Counted from the first letter of the stretch, positions 1 to 6,599 are shown. The stretch: DNA of 7,046 nucleotides from Nitrospirota bacterium (GCA_021819985.1 JAKAEG010000176.1:1-7046), one strand, 5' to 3'. Made by a program: numbers and translations. The notes: a model not told the origin generated them from the sequence alone.

Positions 1-819
1 GCGAAGGCGGTGGGCACTTACAGCGTAAGCGTCTCGCTTGTCAACCTCCTGCTTTTTCCCCTTACGGCCCTCAGTTTTGTCTTTCTGCCCATATCCGGGG
101 AGATATACGCGAATGACGGGGCGGGCAATAACGGCCTGAGGGACCTTAAACGGGCATACCAGGTGCTCACCAAATGGGCATTCGCCGCGACGCTTCCCAT
201 TTTCTTCGTCCTTTTCTTCTTCCCGCAGATGACCATAACGGCCCTTTTCGGCCCCCGGTTCCTGGATGCGGCCCTGCCCCTGAGGTTTCTGGCCTTTGGC
301 CTCATGATAAACGCCTTTCTGGGCACAAACGGGATGCTCATGATGGTGATGGGCTACTCAAGGGAGATCATGAACATATCCGTAGCGGGAGCGGCATTCA
401 ATATAGCCATGAATTACATATTGATAAAGAAGGCCGGCCTCGGGCTGGCCGGGGCCTCAATTTCCACCATGTCATCCTATATTCTTATAAACGTCCTCTA
501 CTCATTAAGTCTTTACCGCAGAAGCGGGCTGCACCCGTTTTCGCCCTCTTACATGAAACCCCTGGCCGGGGCCGCCATATCCGGGCTTCTCATCTACGCG
601 GTCGCAAAGAGCCTGCCGCTTTCCTTCTGGATGCTGCCGGTCTACTTCCTTCTTTTCGTCGGAGGCTACGGGGCGAGCCTTCTGCTTACGAGGAGCATCG
701 AGGCGGAGGACCTTTTTATTCTCGAAAGGGTGCTCAACAGGATGGGGGTCCAGCCGGAGCCCGTCCTTGCCTTTTTTGAACGGTTCACGCGCGGGGTTTC
801 AAAGCCCACCCCGGAATAA
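1..819 (+). CDS. Polysaccharide flippase (Wzx/MATE-like), C-terminal part, 5' end missing
   Basis: The frame is open from base 1 and gives 272 residues, so the N-terminal part lies left of the window; the GTG at 10 is just an internal valine. About seven hydrophobic segments are visible, near residues 10-30, 58-80, 90-117, 122-142, 148-170, 183-202 and 208-230, separated by short basic loops. The segment FLPISGEIYAND, the glycine/alanine-rich LGLAGASISTMSSY and the LFGPRF loop fit the C-terminal half of oligosaccharide flippases of the Wzx/MATE-like superfamily, which move undecaprenyl-linked repeat units across the inner membrane. Full-length members have about 400-500 residues and 12-14 membrane segments, so roughly half is present. 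It is visibly more GC-rich than most of the sequence that follows (38 of 60 bases at 541-600), which suggests a different history. The general class is confident; the substrate cannot be read. Confidence 0.85.
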   Translation, partial: AKAVGTYSVSVSLVNLLLFPLTALSFVFLPISGEIYANDGAGNNGLRDLKRAYQVLTKWAFAATLPIFFVLFFFPQMTITALFGPRFLDAALPLRFLAFGLMINAFLGTNGMLMMVMGYSREIMNISVAGAAFNIAMNYILIKKAGLGLAGASISTMSSYILINVLYSLSLYRRSGLHPFSPSYMKPLAGAAISGLLIYAVAKSLPLSFWMLPVYFLLFVGGYGASLLLTRSIEAEDLFILERVLNRMGVQPEPVLAFFERFTRGVSKPTPE

Positions 820-836
820 GCATTCACGAAATGAAT

Positions 837-844
837 GGGGGAGG
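837..844 (+). promoter_or_regulatory. Strong Shine-Dalgarno-like site before a small reading frame
   Basis: GGGGGAGG lies six bases upstream of an ATG at 851. It is the purine-richest ribosome-binding-type sequence ahead of any start in this window. It is the main reason to take the 66-codon frame at 851 seriously. A chance G-rich stretch just after the flippase stop codon is also possible. Confidence 0.35.
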
Positions 845-850
845 CAAAAA

Positions 851-1051
851 ATGTCTTTTTTTCACCGGGTTTGCCTGGCACGCCACTTGAAATTCAAAAG
901 AACCTCATTCTATTATATGGAAGCAGAGGAGATTGGCTCCCGCCTTAATTTGGCAATTTACATGAGAGAATTATCAATAGAAAGGTCTTGTAAAGATTTT
1001 TTGCACAATGCAATCCGCTGGCCTGAGAAATGGAATAACAAATGGATATAG
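851..1051 (+). CDS. Possible small protein of 66 residues, unrecognised
   Basis: I do not recognise this frame. It starts at ATG 851, six bases after GGGGGAGG, and encodes 66 residues ending WPEKWNNKWI. Its TAG stop overlaps the first ten bases of the epimerase gene, an arrangement that would allow translational coupling. The epimerase itself has only a weak GGA as a ribosome binding site. The product is basic and aromatic, with two Cys and three Trp, and has no signal peptide, membrane segment or known motif that I can see. Against it: the sequence is AT-rich like a spacer, and a promoter-like element (887-916) lies inside the frame, so if that promoter is real most epimerase mRNA would lack this start. 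It could be a remnant of a lost gene or simply open by chance. Confidence 0.25.
   Translation: MSFFHRVCLARHLKFKRTSFYYMEAEEIGSRLNLAIYMRELSIERSCKDFLHNAIRWPEKWNNKWI
887..916 (+). promoter_or_regulatory. Putative sigma-70-type promoter for the sugar-tailoring operon
   Basis: TTGAAA (887-892) and TATTAT (911-916) are separated by 18 bases and match the -35 and -10 consensus at four of six and five of six positions. The element lies in the 222-base spacer after the flippase, the longest gap between confident genes in the window, about 125 bases before the epimerase start. The GC content also falls here. It could drive the epimerase-to-glycosyltransferase run. This is based on motif matching only, and AT-rich spacers produce such matches by chance. 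Confidence 0.4.
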
Positions 1052-1587
1052 CGCTGACGCCTATTAATGGCGTTTTTGTCGTTGAAACATCGAAACACAT
1101 AGACCACAGGGGCTCTTTTTTTCGCGCTTATTGCCGGAATGAGATGGGTGCGATAATTGGAGACCGGCAGATAGTTCAGATTAATATATCCAGAACCCGC
1201 AAGGCCGGCGCCATAAGAGGAATGCATTATCAAAGCTCTCCCCATGGCGAAATGAAGCTTATCCGTTGTTTAAAAGGCAGAGTGTGGGACGTGGCGGTTG
1301 ATTTGCGGGCCGATTCATCCACATATCTGAAATGGCATGCAGTGGAGCTCTCCGGGGAGAATGCCCGCATGATGGTCATCCCTGAAGGATGCGCGCATGG
1401 GTTTCAGGTAATTGAGGCCGATTCGGAACTGTTGTATCTTCATACGGGTTTTTATGCCCCCGAGGCCGAAAAGGGTATTGCATATAATGACCCGAGCATT
1501 TCAATAGCGTGGCCCATTCCGGTTACAGAGCTGTCGAAGCGCGATTCTCAACATGTCTTTATACGTCCTCAAGGTGATAATCCATGA
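1042..1587 (+). CDS. rfbC: dTDP-4-dehydrorhamnose 3,5-epimerase family protein (RmlC/EvaD-like)
   Basis: This 181-residue cupin matches the usual RmlC length of about 180-190. RmlC epimerases invert C-3 and/or C-5 of NDP-4-keto-6-deoxyhexoses in the cytoplasm. Family landmarks run in order: DHRGSFFRAY (21-30), RGMHYQ (59-64) with the catalytic base H62, K72 in MKLIRC, VWDVAVDLR (81-89), IPEGCAHGF (113-121) with H119, Y132 and Y138 in LYLHTGFYAPE, the DPSISIAWP segment (150-158), and LSKRD with D168 as partner of H62. All residues I associate with catalysis are present, so it should be active. ATG 1042 gives the canonical N terminus; its ribosome binding site is weak. The gene overlaps the next by four bases (ATGA). 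RmlC relatives also act as 5- or 3-only epimerases, for example EvaD in vancosamine synthesis. Given the neighbours, a role on a branched or amino sugar is as likely as ordinary rhamnose synthesis. Confidence 0.9.
   Translation: MDIALTPINGVFVVETSKHIDHRGSFFRAYCRNEMGAIIGDRQIVQINISRTRKAGAIRGMHYQSSPHGEMKLIRCLKGRVWDVAVDLRADSSTYLKWHAVELSGENARMMVIPEGCAHGFQVIEADSELLYLHTGFYAPEAEKGIAYNDPSISIAWPIPVTELSKRDSQHVFIRPQGDNP
1571..1576 (+). promoter_or_regulatory. Ribosome binding site that fixes the start of the fusion gene
   Basis: AAGGTG lies seven bases before ATG 1584, inside the end of the epimerase gene. With the ATGA stop/start overlap it supports ATG 1584 as the start and translational coupling of the epimerase and the fusion protein. 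Confidence 0.6.
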
Positions 1588-3932
1588 ACTGCCGGCATTG
1601 TCATACGGCCCTTGAGCATGTTTTTTTGGACCTTGGTTGCGCCCCTCCTTCCAATAATTATCTTGAGCTTGAGGCCCTTCGCAAACCGGAACTCTCCTAT
1701 CCCTTAAAGGTCTATGTCTGTTCAAAATGTTTCCTGGTGCAAACGGAGGATTTTACCAGGGCGGATGAGCTGTTTCAGGATGATTATGCATATTTTTCGT
1801 CTACCTCAACAACCTGGCTGGAGCACGCAGCCCGCTACGCCCGGATGATTACCCGGAAGTTGCAGTTGAACGGAGACAGCTTTGTAGTTGAGATCGCCAG
1901 CAATGACGGATATCTTCTGAAAAATTTTGTGGCTCAAGGCGTCCCGTGCCTGGGAATAGAGCCGGCAAAGTGCACCGCGGAGGCAGCGGGAAAAGACGGG
2001 ATTCCCGTATGGCGCGATTTTTTCAATTCACAACTGGCGGCCAGACTGATTTCCGAATGCAGGCAGGCTGATCTTATTATAGGAAACAATGTTCTGGCGC
2101 ACGTTCCCGATATCAACGACTTCGCTTGCGGATTAAGGATTGCCCTCAAGCCGGGCGGCACAATTACCCTGGAATTCCCGCATCTCCTCAGGCTACTGGA
2201 GGATTGCCAGTTTGACACTATATACCATGAGCATTATTCCTATTTGTCAATTCACGCTGTTAACAGTGTTTTTCAACAGGCCGGGCTAAGGATCTTCGAT
2301 GTCGAGGAACTGCCGACTCACGGCGGCAGCCTGCGTCTGTACTGCTGTCACCAGGAAGACCCTCGTCCCGGGACCGGTGCAGTCCGGAAGATATTTAATA
2401 AAGAAAATCTCGCAGGCCTTAAGTCGCTTGAGACGTACGCCAATTTTCAGCCAAGGGCCGAACGGATTAAGGACAACTTCCTGACGTTTCTCTTGGAGCA
2501 AAAAAAAGCGGGCAAGCGCATTGCGGCCTATGGCGCCGCGGCGAAAGGCAATACCCTGTTGAACTTTGCCGGCGTAAAGCCCGATCTGCTGCCGTATGTA
2601 TGCGATGCCGCGCCATCAAAACAGGGAAAGTTTCTTCCCGGCAGCCGGATACCAATAGTCACGGAAGAACGCCTGAGGAGAGATCGTCCCGATTACGTTG
2701 TACTTCTGCCCTGGAACATTAAAAAAGAGCTTATGCAGCAACTGTCTTACATAGGAGAATGGGGAGGTAGGTTTGTCACGGTGGTGCCGGCATTGGAGGT
2801 CACGAGTCCCCGCAAATCCAAATCTTACATATATTATACCAAGCCCTCAATAACTGAAAAAGAAGTGGCGTATGCGACCGATGCGGCACGCACCGGGTGG
2901 GGGAGCCGCTGCTACGGCTACATTGCCCGGTTCGAGGAGGCATTTAAGACGCATCTGGAGACTAAATACGCCATTGCCACTTCAAGCTGCACGGGTGCCC
3001 TGCATATGGGATTATCGGCGCTGGGTGTTGGCCCGGGCGATGAAGTCATCATGGCCGACACCAACTGGATTGCCACTGCCGCGCCTATTGTGCATCTTGG
3101 GGCAAAGCCGGTGTTCGTGGACATCCTTCCGGATAGCTGGTGCATTGATCCGGAGCTTGCGGAAAAGGCGATCACTGCCAAAACCAGGGCCATTGTCGCG
3201 GTGCATTTATATGGGAATCTGTGCGATATGGATGCCTTGCTCGATATCGGCAGGCGGCACAACATCCCCATCGTTGAGGACGCGGCCGAAGGACTCGGTT
3301 CGATCTGGCATGGCAGGCGGGCCGGGTCAATGGGGGTTTTTGGAGCATTTTCATTTCATGGCACAAAGACCGTTACAACCGGAGAAGGCGGCATGTTTGT
3401 CACCAACGACGGCACTTTATATGAAAAAGTTTTAACATTGAGCAATCACGGGCGCGCCCGCGGGCAGACAAGGCAATTTTGGCCAGATGTTGTTGGCTTC
3501 AAATATAAAATGTCAAATGTGCAGGCTGCGATCGGGTACGGACAGATGGAAAGGATCGATGAGCTAATCGGCAGAAAACGCGGGATATTGTCCTATTACA
3601 AGGATCGATTTGAGAAATACGACGGGTTGAAGATGAATCCTGAGCCATTGGGCACAGTGAATGGAGCGTGGATGCCTACTCTGGTGTTTGATAAAAGTAC
3701 GGGGGTCACGCGGGAGGCCCTGCAGGCCGCGTTCGCGGCGGAAAACATAGATGCCAGGGTCTTCTTTTATCCGCTGTCCGGTTTGCCGATGTTTAATAAT
3801 GGATTGCAGAACAAATGGGCAAGGGACATTCCAGGGAGAGCGATTAATCTGCCCAGTTTCCATGAAATGACCTTTTCGGATCAGGATTTGGTAGTAAAAG
3901 TGATTGAAAGAAGCTTAAGTGAGGCAGGATGA
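1584..3932 (+). CDS. Fusion protein: sugar C-methyltransferase (EvaC/TcaB9-like) + DegT-family sugar aminotransferase
   Basis: This 782-residue protein has two complete enzymes in one frame. Residues 1-407 are a SAM-dependent sugar C-methyltransferase: zinc-binding C3, C6, C46 and C49; SAM motif VEIASNDGYLL (102-112); GNNVLAHVPDI (167-177); YHEHYSYLS (214-222), whose Y214, E216 and H217 match the catalytic Tyr/Glu/His of TcaB9; and the C-terminal Rossmann-like domain with YGAAAKGNTLLN (316-327). Residues about 415-782 are a DegT/DnrJ/EryC1 PLP aminotransferase of normal length (about 368): GWGSRCYGYIARFEEAF (438-454), ATSSCTGALH, VEDAAE with D566, and HGTKTVTTGEGG with K595 as the PLP lysine. 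TGEGG resembles C-4 aminotransferases (PseC, perosamine synthase) more than the GDGG/GDAG of C-3 enzymes. The linker is only about eight residues. All key residues are present, so both halves look active. Likely role (inference): C-methylation of an NDP-4-keto sugar followed by amination. The start has a good ribosome binding site and overlaps the epimerase stop. Confidence 0.93.
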   Translation: MNCRHCHTALEHVFLDLGCAPPSNNYLELEALRKPELSYPLKVYVCSKCFLVQTEDFTRADELFQDDYAYFSSTSTTWLEHAARYARMITRKLQLNGDSFVVEIASNDGYLLKNFVAQGVPCLGIEPAKCTAEAAGKDGIPVWRDFFNSQLAARLISECRQADLIIGNNVLAHVPDINDFACGLRIALKPGGTITLEFPHLLRLLEDCQFDTIYHEHYSYLSIHAVNSVFQQAGLRIFDVEELPTHGGSLRLYCCHQEDPRPGTGAVRKIFNKENLAGLKSLETYANFQPRAERIKDNFLTFLLEQKKAGKRIAAYGAAAKGNTLLNFAGVKPDLLPYVCDAAPSKQGKFLPGSRIPIVTEERLRRDRPDYVVLLPWNIKKELMQQLSYIGEWGGRFVTVVPALEVTSPRKSKSYIYYTKPSITEKEVAYATDAARTGWGSRCYGYIARFEEAFKTHLETKYAIATSSCTGALHMGLSALGVGPGDEVIMADTNWIATAAPIVHLGAKPVFVDILPDSWCIDPELAEKAITAKTRAIVAVHLYGNLCDMDALLDIGRRHNIPIVEDAAEGLGSIWHGRRAGSMGVFGAFSFHGTKTVTTGEGGMFVTNDGTLYEKVLTLSNHGRARGQTRQFWPDVVGFKYKMSNVQAAIGYGQMERIDELIGRKRGILSYYKDRFEKYDGLKMNPEPLGTVNGAWMPTLVFDKSTGVTREALQAAFAAENIDARVFFYPLSGLPMFNNGLQNKWARDIPGRAINLPSFHEMTFSDQDLVVKVIERSLSEAG

Positions 3933-3943
3933 TAAACGGCTGC

Positions 3944-3971
3944 TTGCTCATGCCTTACGTTTATATATAAC
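3944..3971 (+). promoter_or_regulatory. Weak promoter-like element before the acyltransferase
   Basis: The 43-base gap between the fusion gene and the acyltransferase ends in a TA-rich stretch. TATATA (3964-3969) and TATAAC (3966-3971) resemble a -10 box, and TTGCTC (3944-3949) could be a poor -35 at 14-16 bases. A start driven from here would fall at or next to ATG 3976, giving a leaderless or near-leaderless mRNA, which would fit the missing ribosome binding site. This is low confidence because the -35 match is poor. Confidence 0.2.
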
Positions 3972-3975
3972 TGCA

Positions 3976-4641
3976 ATGTCTAACCACAATTTTATTTTCT
4001 GGGGCGCAAAGGGGCATGCATTGGTGCTGGCCGAAATTGTAAAACAACAGGGGGGAGAAGTTATTGCCTTATTTGACAATGACCCGGATACGGAGCAAAT
4101 ATTGCCGGGGGCTGAAATTTTCCATGGTCTGCCTGCTTATTATAAATGGCTTCAGCAGCAGGATCAGCCCGGAAATATCTGCGCTATTGCCGCGATAGGA
4201 GGAAGCAGGGGGCGTGACAGACGGGAGTTTCTTGAAATTTTTCGCAATTCGGGATTAAAAACGCCAACACTTATTCATAAAAGCGCCATAGTGTCGGAAA
4301 CCGCTAATATCGGGCAGAACAGCCATGTCCTTGCAGGGGCTGTAATTGCGCCCAAAGTTGAAATTGGAGAGGCTTCCATTGTCAACACCAATGCAACTGT
4401 CGACCACGAATGTACGCTTTCTCCGGGCGTTCATATTGCGCCAGGCGCAACATTGTGCGGTTGCGTAAATATTGGTGAAAACACTTTAATCGGGGCTGGC
4501 TGTGTCGTGGTGCCGCACATAAAAATTGGAGCCAATGTTATTTTGGGCGCCGGTTCGGTTGTAACACGTGATATTCACGATAATGTGATTGCCTTTGGCA
4601 ATCCGGCCAAAATAGTTGGGGACAATTTGGCAGACAAATAA
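3976..4641 (+). CDS. Sugar O/N-acyltransferase, NeuD/PglD family (left-handed beta-helix)
   Basis: The 221-residue protein has the two-part NeuD/PglD architecture. An N-terminal Rossmann-like sugar-nucleotide-binding part carries GAKGHA (10-15) and IAAIGGSRGR (71-80). Hexapeptide repeats from about residue 105 to 200 form a left-handed beta-helix that binds acetyl-CoA. H144 in VDHE aligns with the catalytic histidine of PglD, and H153 in VHIAPG with its second active-site histidine. Members acetylate amino groups of UDP- or GDP-amino sugars, or sialic acid hydroxyls. Just after an aminotransferase, N-acylation of the new amino sugar is the best inference. I chose ATG 3976 because family proteins begin a few residues before the GxxGHA motif; GTG 3919 would add 19 atypical residues and overlap the fusion gene. 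No clear Shine-Dalgarno site precedes ATG 3976. Confidence 0.85.
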   Translation: MSNHNFIFWGAKGHALVLAEIVKQQGGEVIALFDNDPDTEQILPGAEIFHGLPAYYKWLQQQDQPGNICAIAAIGGSRGRDRREFLEIFRNSGLKTPTLIHKSAIVSETANIGQNSHVLAGAVIAPKVEIGEASIVNTNATVDHECTLSPGVHIAPGATLCGCVNIGENTLIGAGCVVVPHIKIGANVILGAGSVVTRDIHDNVIAFGNPAKIVGDNLADK

Positions 4642-4650
4642 TCTTATTAC

Positions 4651-4656
4651 AGAGGA
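4651..4656 (+). promoter_or_regulatory. Ribosome binding site for the CmcI-family gene
   Basis: AGAGGA lies eight bases before ATG 4665, in the 23-base gap after the acyltransferase stop. It supports ATG 4665 as the start. Confidence 0.6.
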
Positions 4657-4664
4657 ACAGAAAA

Positions 4665-5450
4665 ATGACCCCGGCGGAAAAGTTTCGGCAGGAATGTATA
4701 AATGAGGTTGGAATGCAAGGTGCCAATCCTGAGTTGCGCCAATTGACGCGCTCCTGGATGAATATGGCTAATAGCGGGAAGTATTCTTATCATTTTTCGT
4801 GGCTCGGCAGGCCCATTATCCAGTATCCTCAGGACATCATCGCTATGCAGGAGGTGATCTGGGAGGTTAAGCCCGACCTCATCATCGAGACCGGCATTGC
4901 CCACGGCGGTTCGCTTGTCTTCTCGGCATCCATGCTGGAACTCAATGCTGCTTGCGGCGGCCCCCCTGACGCCGAAGTCCTGGGCATCGACATCGATATC
5001 CGTACCCATAACCGCGAGGCCATCCTGGCGCACCCAATGGTTAAACGCATCTCAATGATTCAGGGCTCCAGCATTGCACCGGAAGTCATCGAACAAGTGA
5101 AGGATAGAGCGGCTGATAAGAAGCGTATCCTGGTCTGTCTGGACAGCAACCACACCCATAATCATGTGCTTGCCGAGCTGGAGTCCTATGCGCCTTTAAC
5201 TAGTGCGGGGAGCTACTGTGTTGTATTTGATACGATAATAGAAGATATGCCGTCCGATTCATTCCCCGACCGGCCGTGGAACAAGGGCAATAATCCCAAA
5301 ACTGCGGTATGGGCGTATCTCAGGCGGATAAAAGACGAAGGGCGAACGGCATTCGATGGCTTGCCGCTAAAACTTGAAATTGATAAATCGATAGAAAATA
5401 AACTGCTTATTTCAACGGCGCCGGACGGGTATTTGAAACGCATTGGGTAG
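4665..5450 (+). CDS. CmcI / rhamnosyl O-methyltransferase family protein (often labelled cephalosporin hydroxylase)
   Basis: This 261-residue SAM-dependent methyltransferase is of the CmcI family (Pfam CmcI). It shows WLGRPIIQYPQD (46-57), the SAM-binding motif IIETGIAHGGS (73-83), VLGIDIDIR (105-113), MIQGSS (131-136), CLDSNHTHNHV (158-168) with a probable metal-binding D160, and the C-terminal IENKLLISTAPDGYLKR. The label cephalosporin hydroxylase comes from the founding member CmcI; in glycan clusters relatives such as the mycobacterial rhamnosyl methyltransferase O-methylate sugars. I infer methylation of a hydroxyl on a surface-glycan sugar, possibly as a cap. Where many relatives have VEDT after the metal-site strand, this protein has VVFDT (186-190), so one expected acidic ligand is a Phe. 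I believe a sub-clade shares this. Bases 4861-5040 are clearly more GC-rich than the rest of the gene. Confidence 0.82.
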   Translation: MTPAEKFRQECINEVGMQGANPELRQLTRSWMNMANSGKYSYHFSWLGRPIIQYPQDIIAMQEVIWEVKPDLIIETGIAHGGSLVFSASMLELNAACGGPPDAEVLGIDIDIRTHNREAILAHPMVKRISMIQGSSIAPEVIEQVKDRAADKKRILVCLDSNHTHNHVLAELESYAPLTSAGSYCVVFDTIIEDMPSDSFPDRPWNKGNNPKTAVWAYLRRIKDEGRTAFDGLPLKLEIDKSIENKLLISTAPDGYLKRIG

Positions 5451-5493
5451 GGGAATGATTGAGTCCCGGCATAAAAAAGAGCTGTAGGGCCAT

Positions 5494-6507
5494 ATGAATT
5501 CAAAAACTGTCACCATTCTCATTCCGACCTATAAACGTCCGGAAAAACTTAAACGAGCCATAGCCAGCGTTTTATCGCAAACCTATTCCGATTTGGAGGT
5601 GATGGTTTTCGATAACGCCTCCGGCGATGAAACATCCGAAATTGTGGCCTCATTCATGCGGAGCGACCCCCGGGTCCGGTATCACCGGCATCCGGAGAAT
5701 ATCGGCATGTGCGCAAACTTCAACTTCGCTGTTTCCAGGGTCGAAACTCCATATTTCGCATTTTTATCAGACGATGATTACTATTTGCCAAATTTTGTAA
5801 CCGATGCCATGAGCGGTCTTGAAAAATATCCCCCGGCAATGTTTTCGGTGCTCAATTCTCCCGTGGTTAATGAATGTTCCAAGGATAAAGTAATAGACAG
5901 GGTGTTAGATGCATGGCCCAGGGAGGGCCTTTATTATCCGGCAGAAGCGCTTCATTTGGTGACTGGAGGCCTGCATCCTGTTATTACCGGTTGCGTGTTT
6001 AGAAGCGAGTTGAAACCCGATGTTTACTTTGATGGTGAAGTTGAACTGATATCCGATGTGCCGGTGTGGTTCGTACTGACGGCAAAGTACGCATTTTGTC
6101 TTTCCAAGAAGCCGGGCGTTTATTTTATACGGCACCCTGAAGCGGCTGGAAATATGCTCCCGTTACTGAAACTGCAATTATGGTCGCGGGTGGAAAGAGT
6201 TATCCGGAAAAACACTTCGGTTCCCTCCTGGGCAATGCAGGTAATCAGTAAATCGGTAAGGGATAGGATGAATAAATTGCAAAGAATCGGCTTTTTGAAA
6301 CTGTTGGAATCCATAAAGCTTGACGACATGAAAATGTTTAATAATTATTATTCCATGCTTAAAGAAGGAAATATATCCGCCTATCAAATGGGGGCCGGGA
6401 CAATCAACACTGTAATTAAATGGAAACTGGCGGGCCGGTGCCTGCAATATGTGCTGGATGTGGCAAGCCGCCTTTTGAAACCTTTCCAGGAAAGAATATG
6501 GCGTTGA
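5494..6507 (+). CDS. Glycosyltransferase family 2
   Basis: The 337-residue protein begins with a GT-A fold of the GT2 family: VTILIPTYKRPEKLKRAIAS (6-25), VFDNASGDET with nucleotide-binding D40 (38-47), NIGMCANFN (69-77), and the metal-binding DxD-type motif LSDDDYYLP (91-99, D93-D95). D188 in ISDVPVW is a candidate catalytic base, and H214 in YFIRHPE sits where many GT2 enzymes have a conserved His. The C-terminal ~110 residues are helical and basic, probably for membrane association or acceptor binding. It transfers a sugar from an NDP-sugar, inferred to occur on a lipid-linked repeat unit at the cytoplasmic face of the inner membrane; donor and acceptor cannot be read. ATG 5494 places the N terminus right before the first beta strand, with a modest AGGG four bases upstream. 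A 43-base gap separates it from the preceding gene. Confidence 0.9.
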   Translation: MNSKTVTILIPTYKRPEKLKRAIASVLSQTYSDLEVMVFDNASGDETSEIVASFMRSDPRVRYHRHPENIGMCANFNFAVSRVETPYFAFLSDDDYYLPNFVTDAMSGLEKYPPAMFSVLNSPVVNECSKDKVIDRVLDAWPREGLYYPAEALHLVTGGLHPVITGCVFRSELKPDVYFDGEVELISDVPVWFVLTAKYAFCLSKKPGVYFIRHPEAAGNMLPLLKLQLWSRVERVIRKNTSVPSWAMQVISKSVRDRMNKLQRIGFLKLLESIKLDDMKMFNNYYSMLKEGNISAYQMGAGTINTVIKWKLAGRCLQYVLDVASRLLKPFQERIWR

Positions 6508-6599
6508 TGCGGAGAAGGCTGACGGACGGTGCTTAACAGGTTTGCCTTTGAACGTTTAGGCGGGGAATTTTCATCTTGCTGCAGTTGGGGATCAATATC

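Noticed and set aside
174..779. A 201-codon + strand frame inside the flippase gene
   Set aside because: The main frame has membrane segments and family motifs; this one is a hydrophilic His/Arg/Gly-rich shadow of a GC-rich gene.
821..837. Hairpin CATTCA / TGAATG right after the flippase stop, as a terminator
   Set aside because: The stem is only six AT-rich pairs, and the T run (856-862) starts 18 bases further on, so it lacks the form of an intrinsic terminator.
2781..2831. A separate start for the aminotransferase half (GTG 2781/2784, TTG 2793, ATA 2829)
   Set aside because: None has a ribosome binding site at normal spacing: GGGGAGG 2761-2767 is 13 bases from GTG 2781, and GGAGG 2795-2799 is followed by no usual start codon in frame. 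One fused product is the simplest reading.
2872..3435. A 187-codon + strand frame inside the aminotransferase half of the fusion gene
   Set aside because: It is out of frame with the clearly homologous aminotransferase and is rich in Arg, Pro and Cys like a shadow translation.
3919..3975. GTG 3919 as the acyltransferase start
   Set aside because: It would add 19 residues not expected before the family's first beta strand and would overlap the fusion gene; ATG 3976 gives the usual N terminus.
4647..5033. A 128-codon - strand frame opposite the CmcI-family gene
   Set aside because: It lies wholly against a well-supported gene plus its ribosome binding site and shows no motif of its own.
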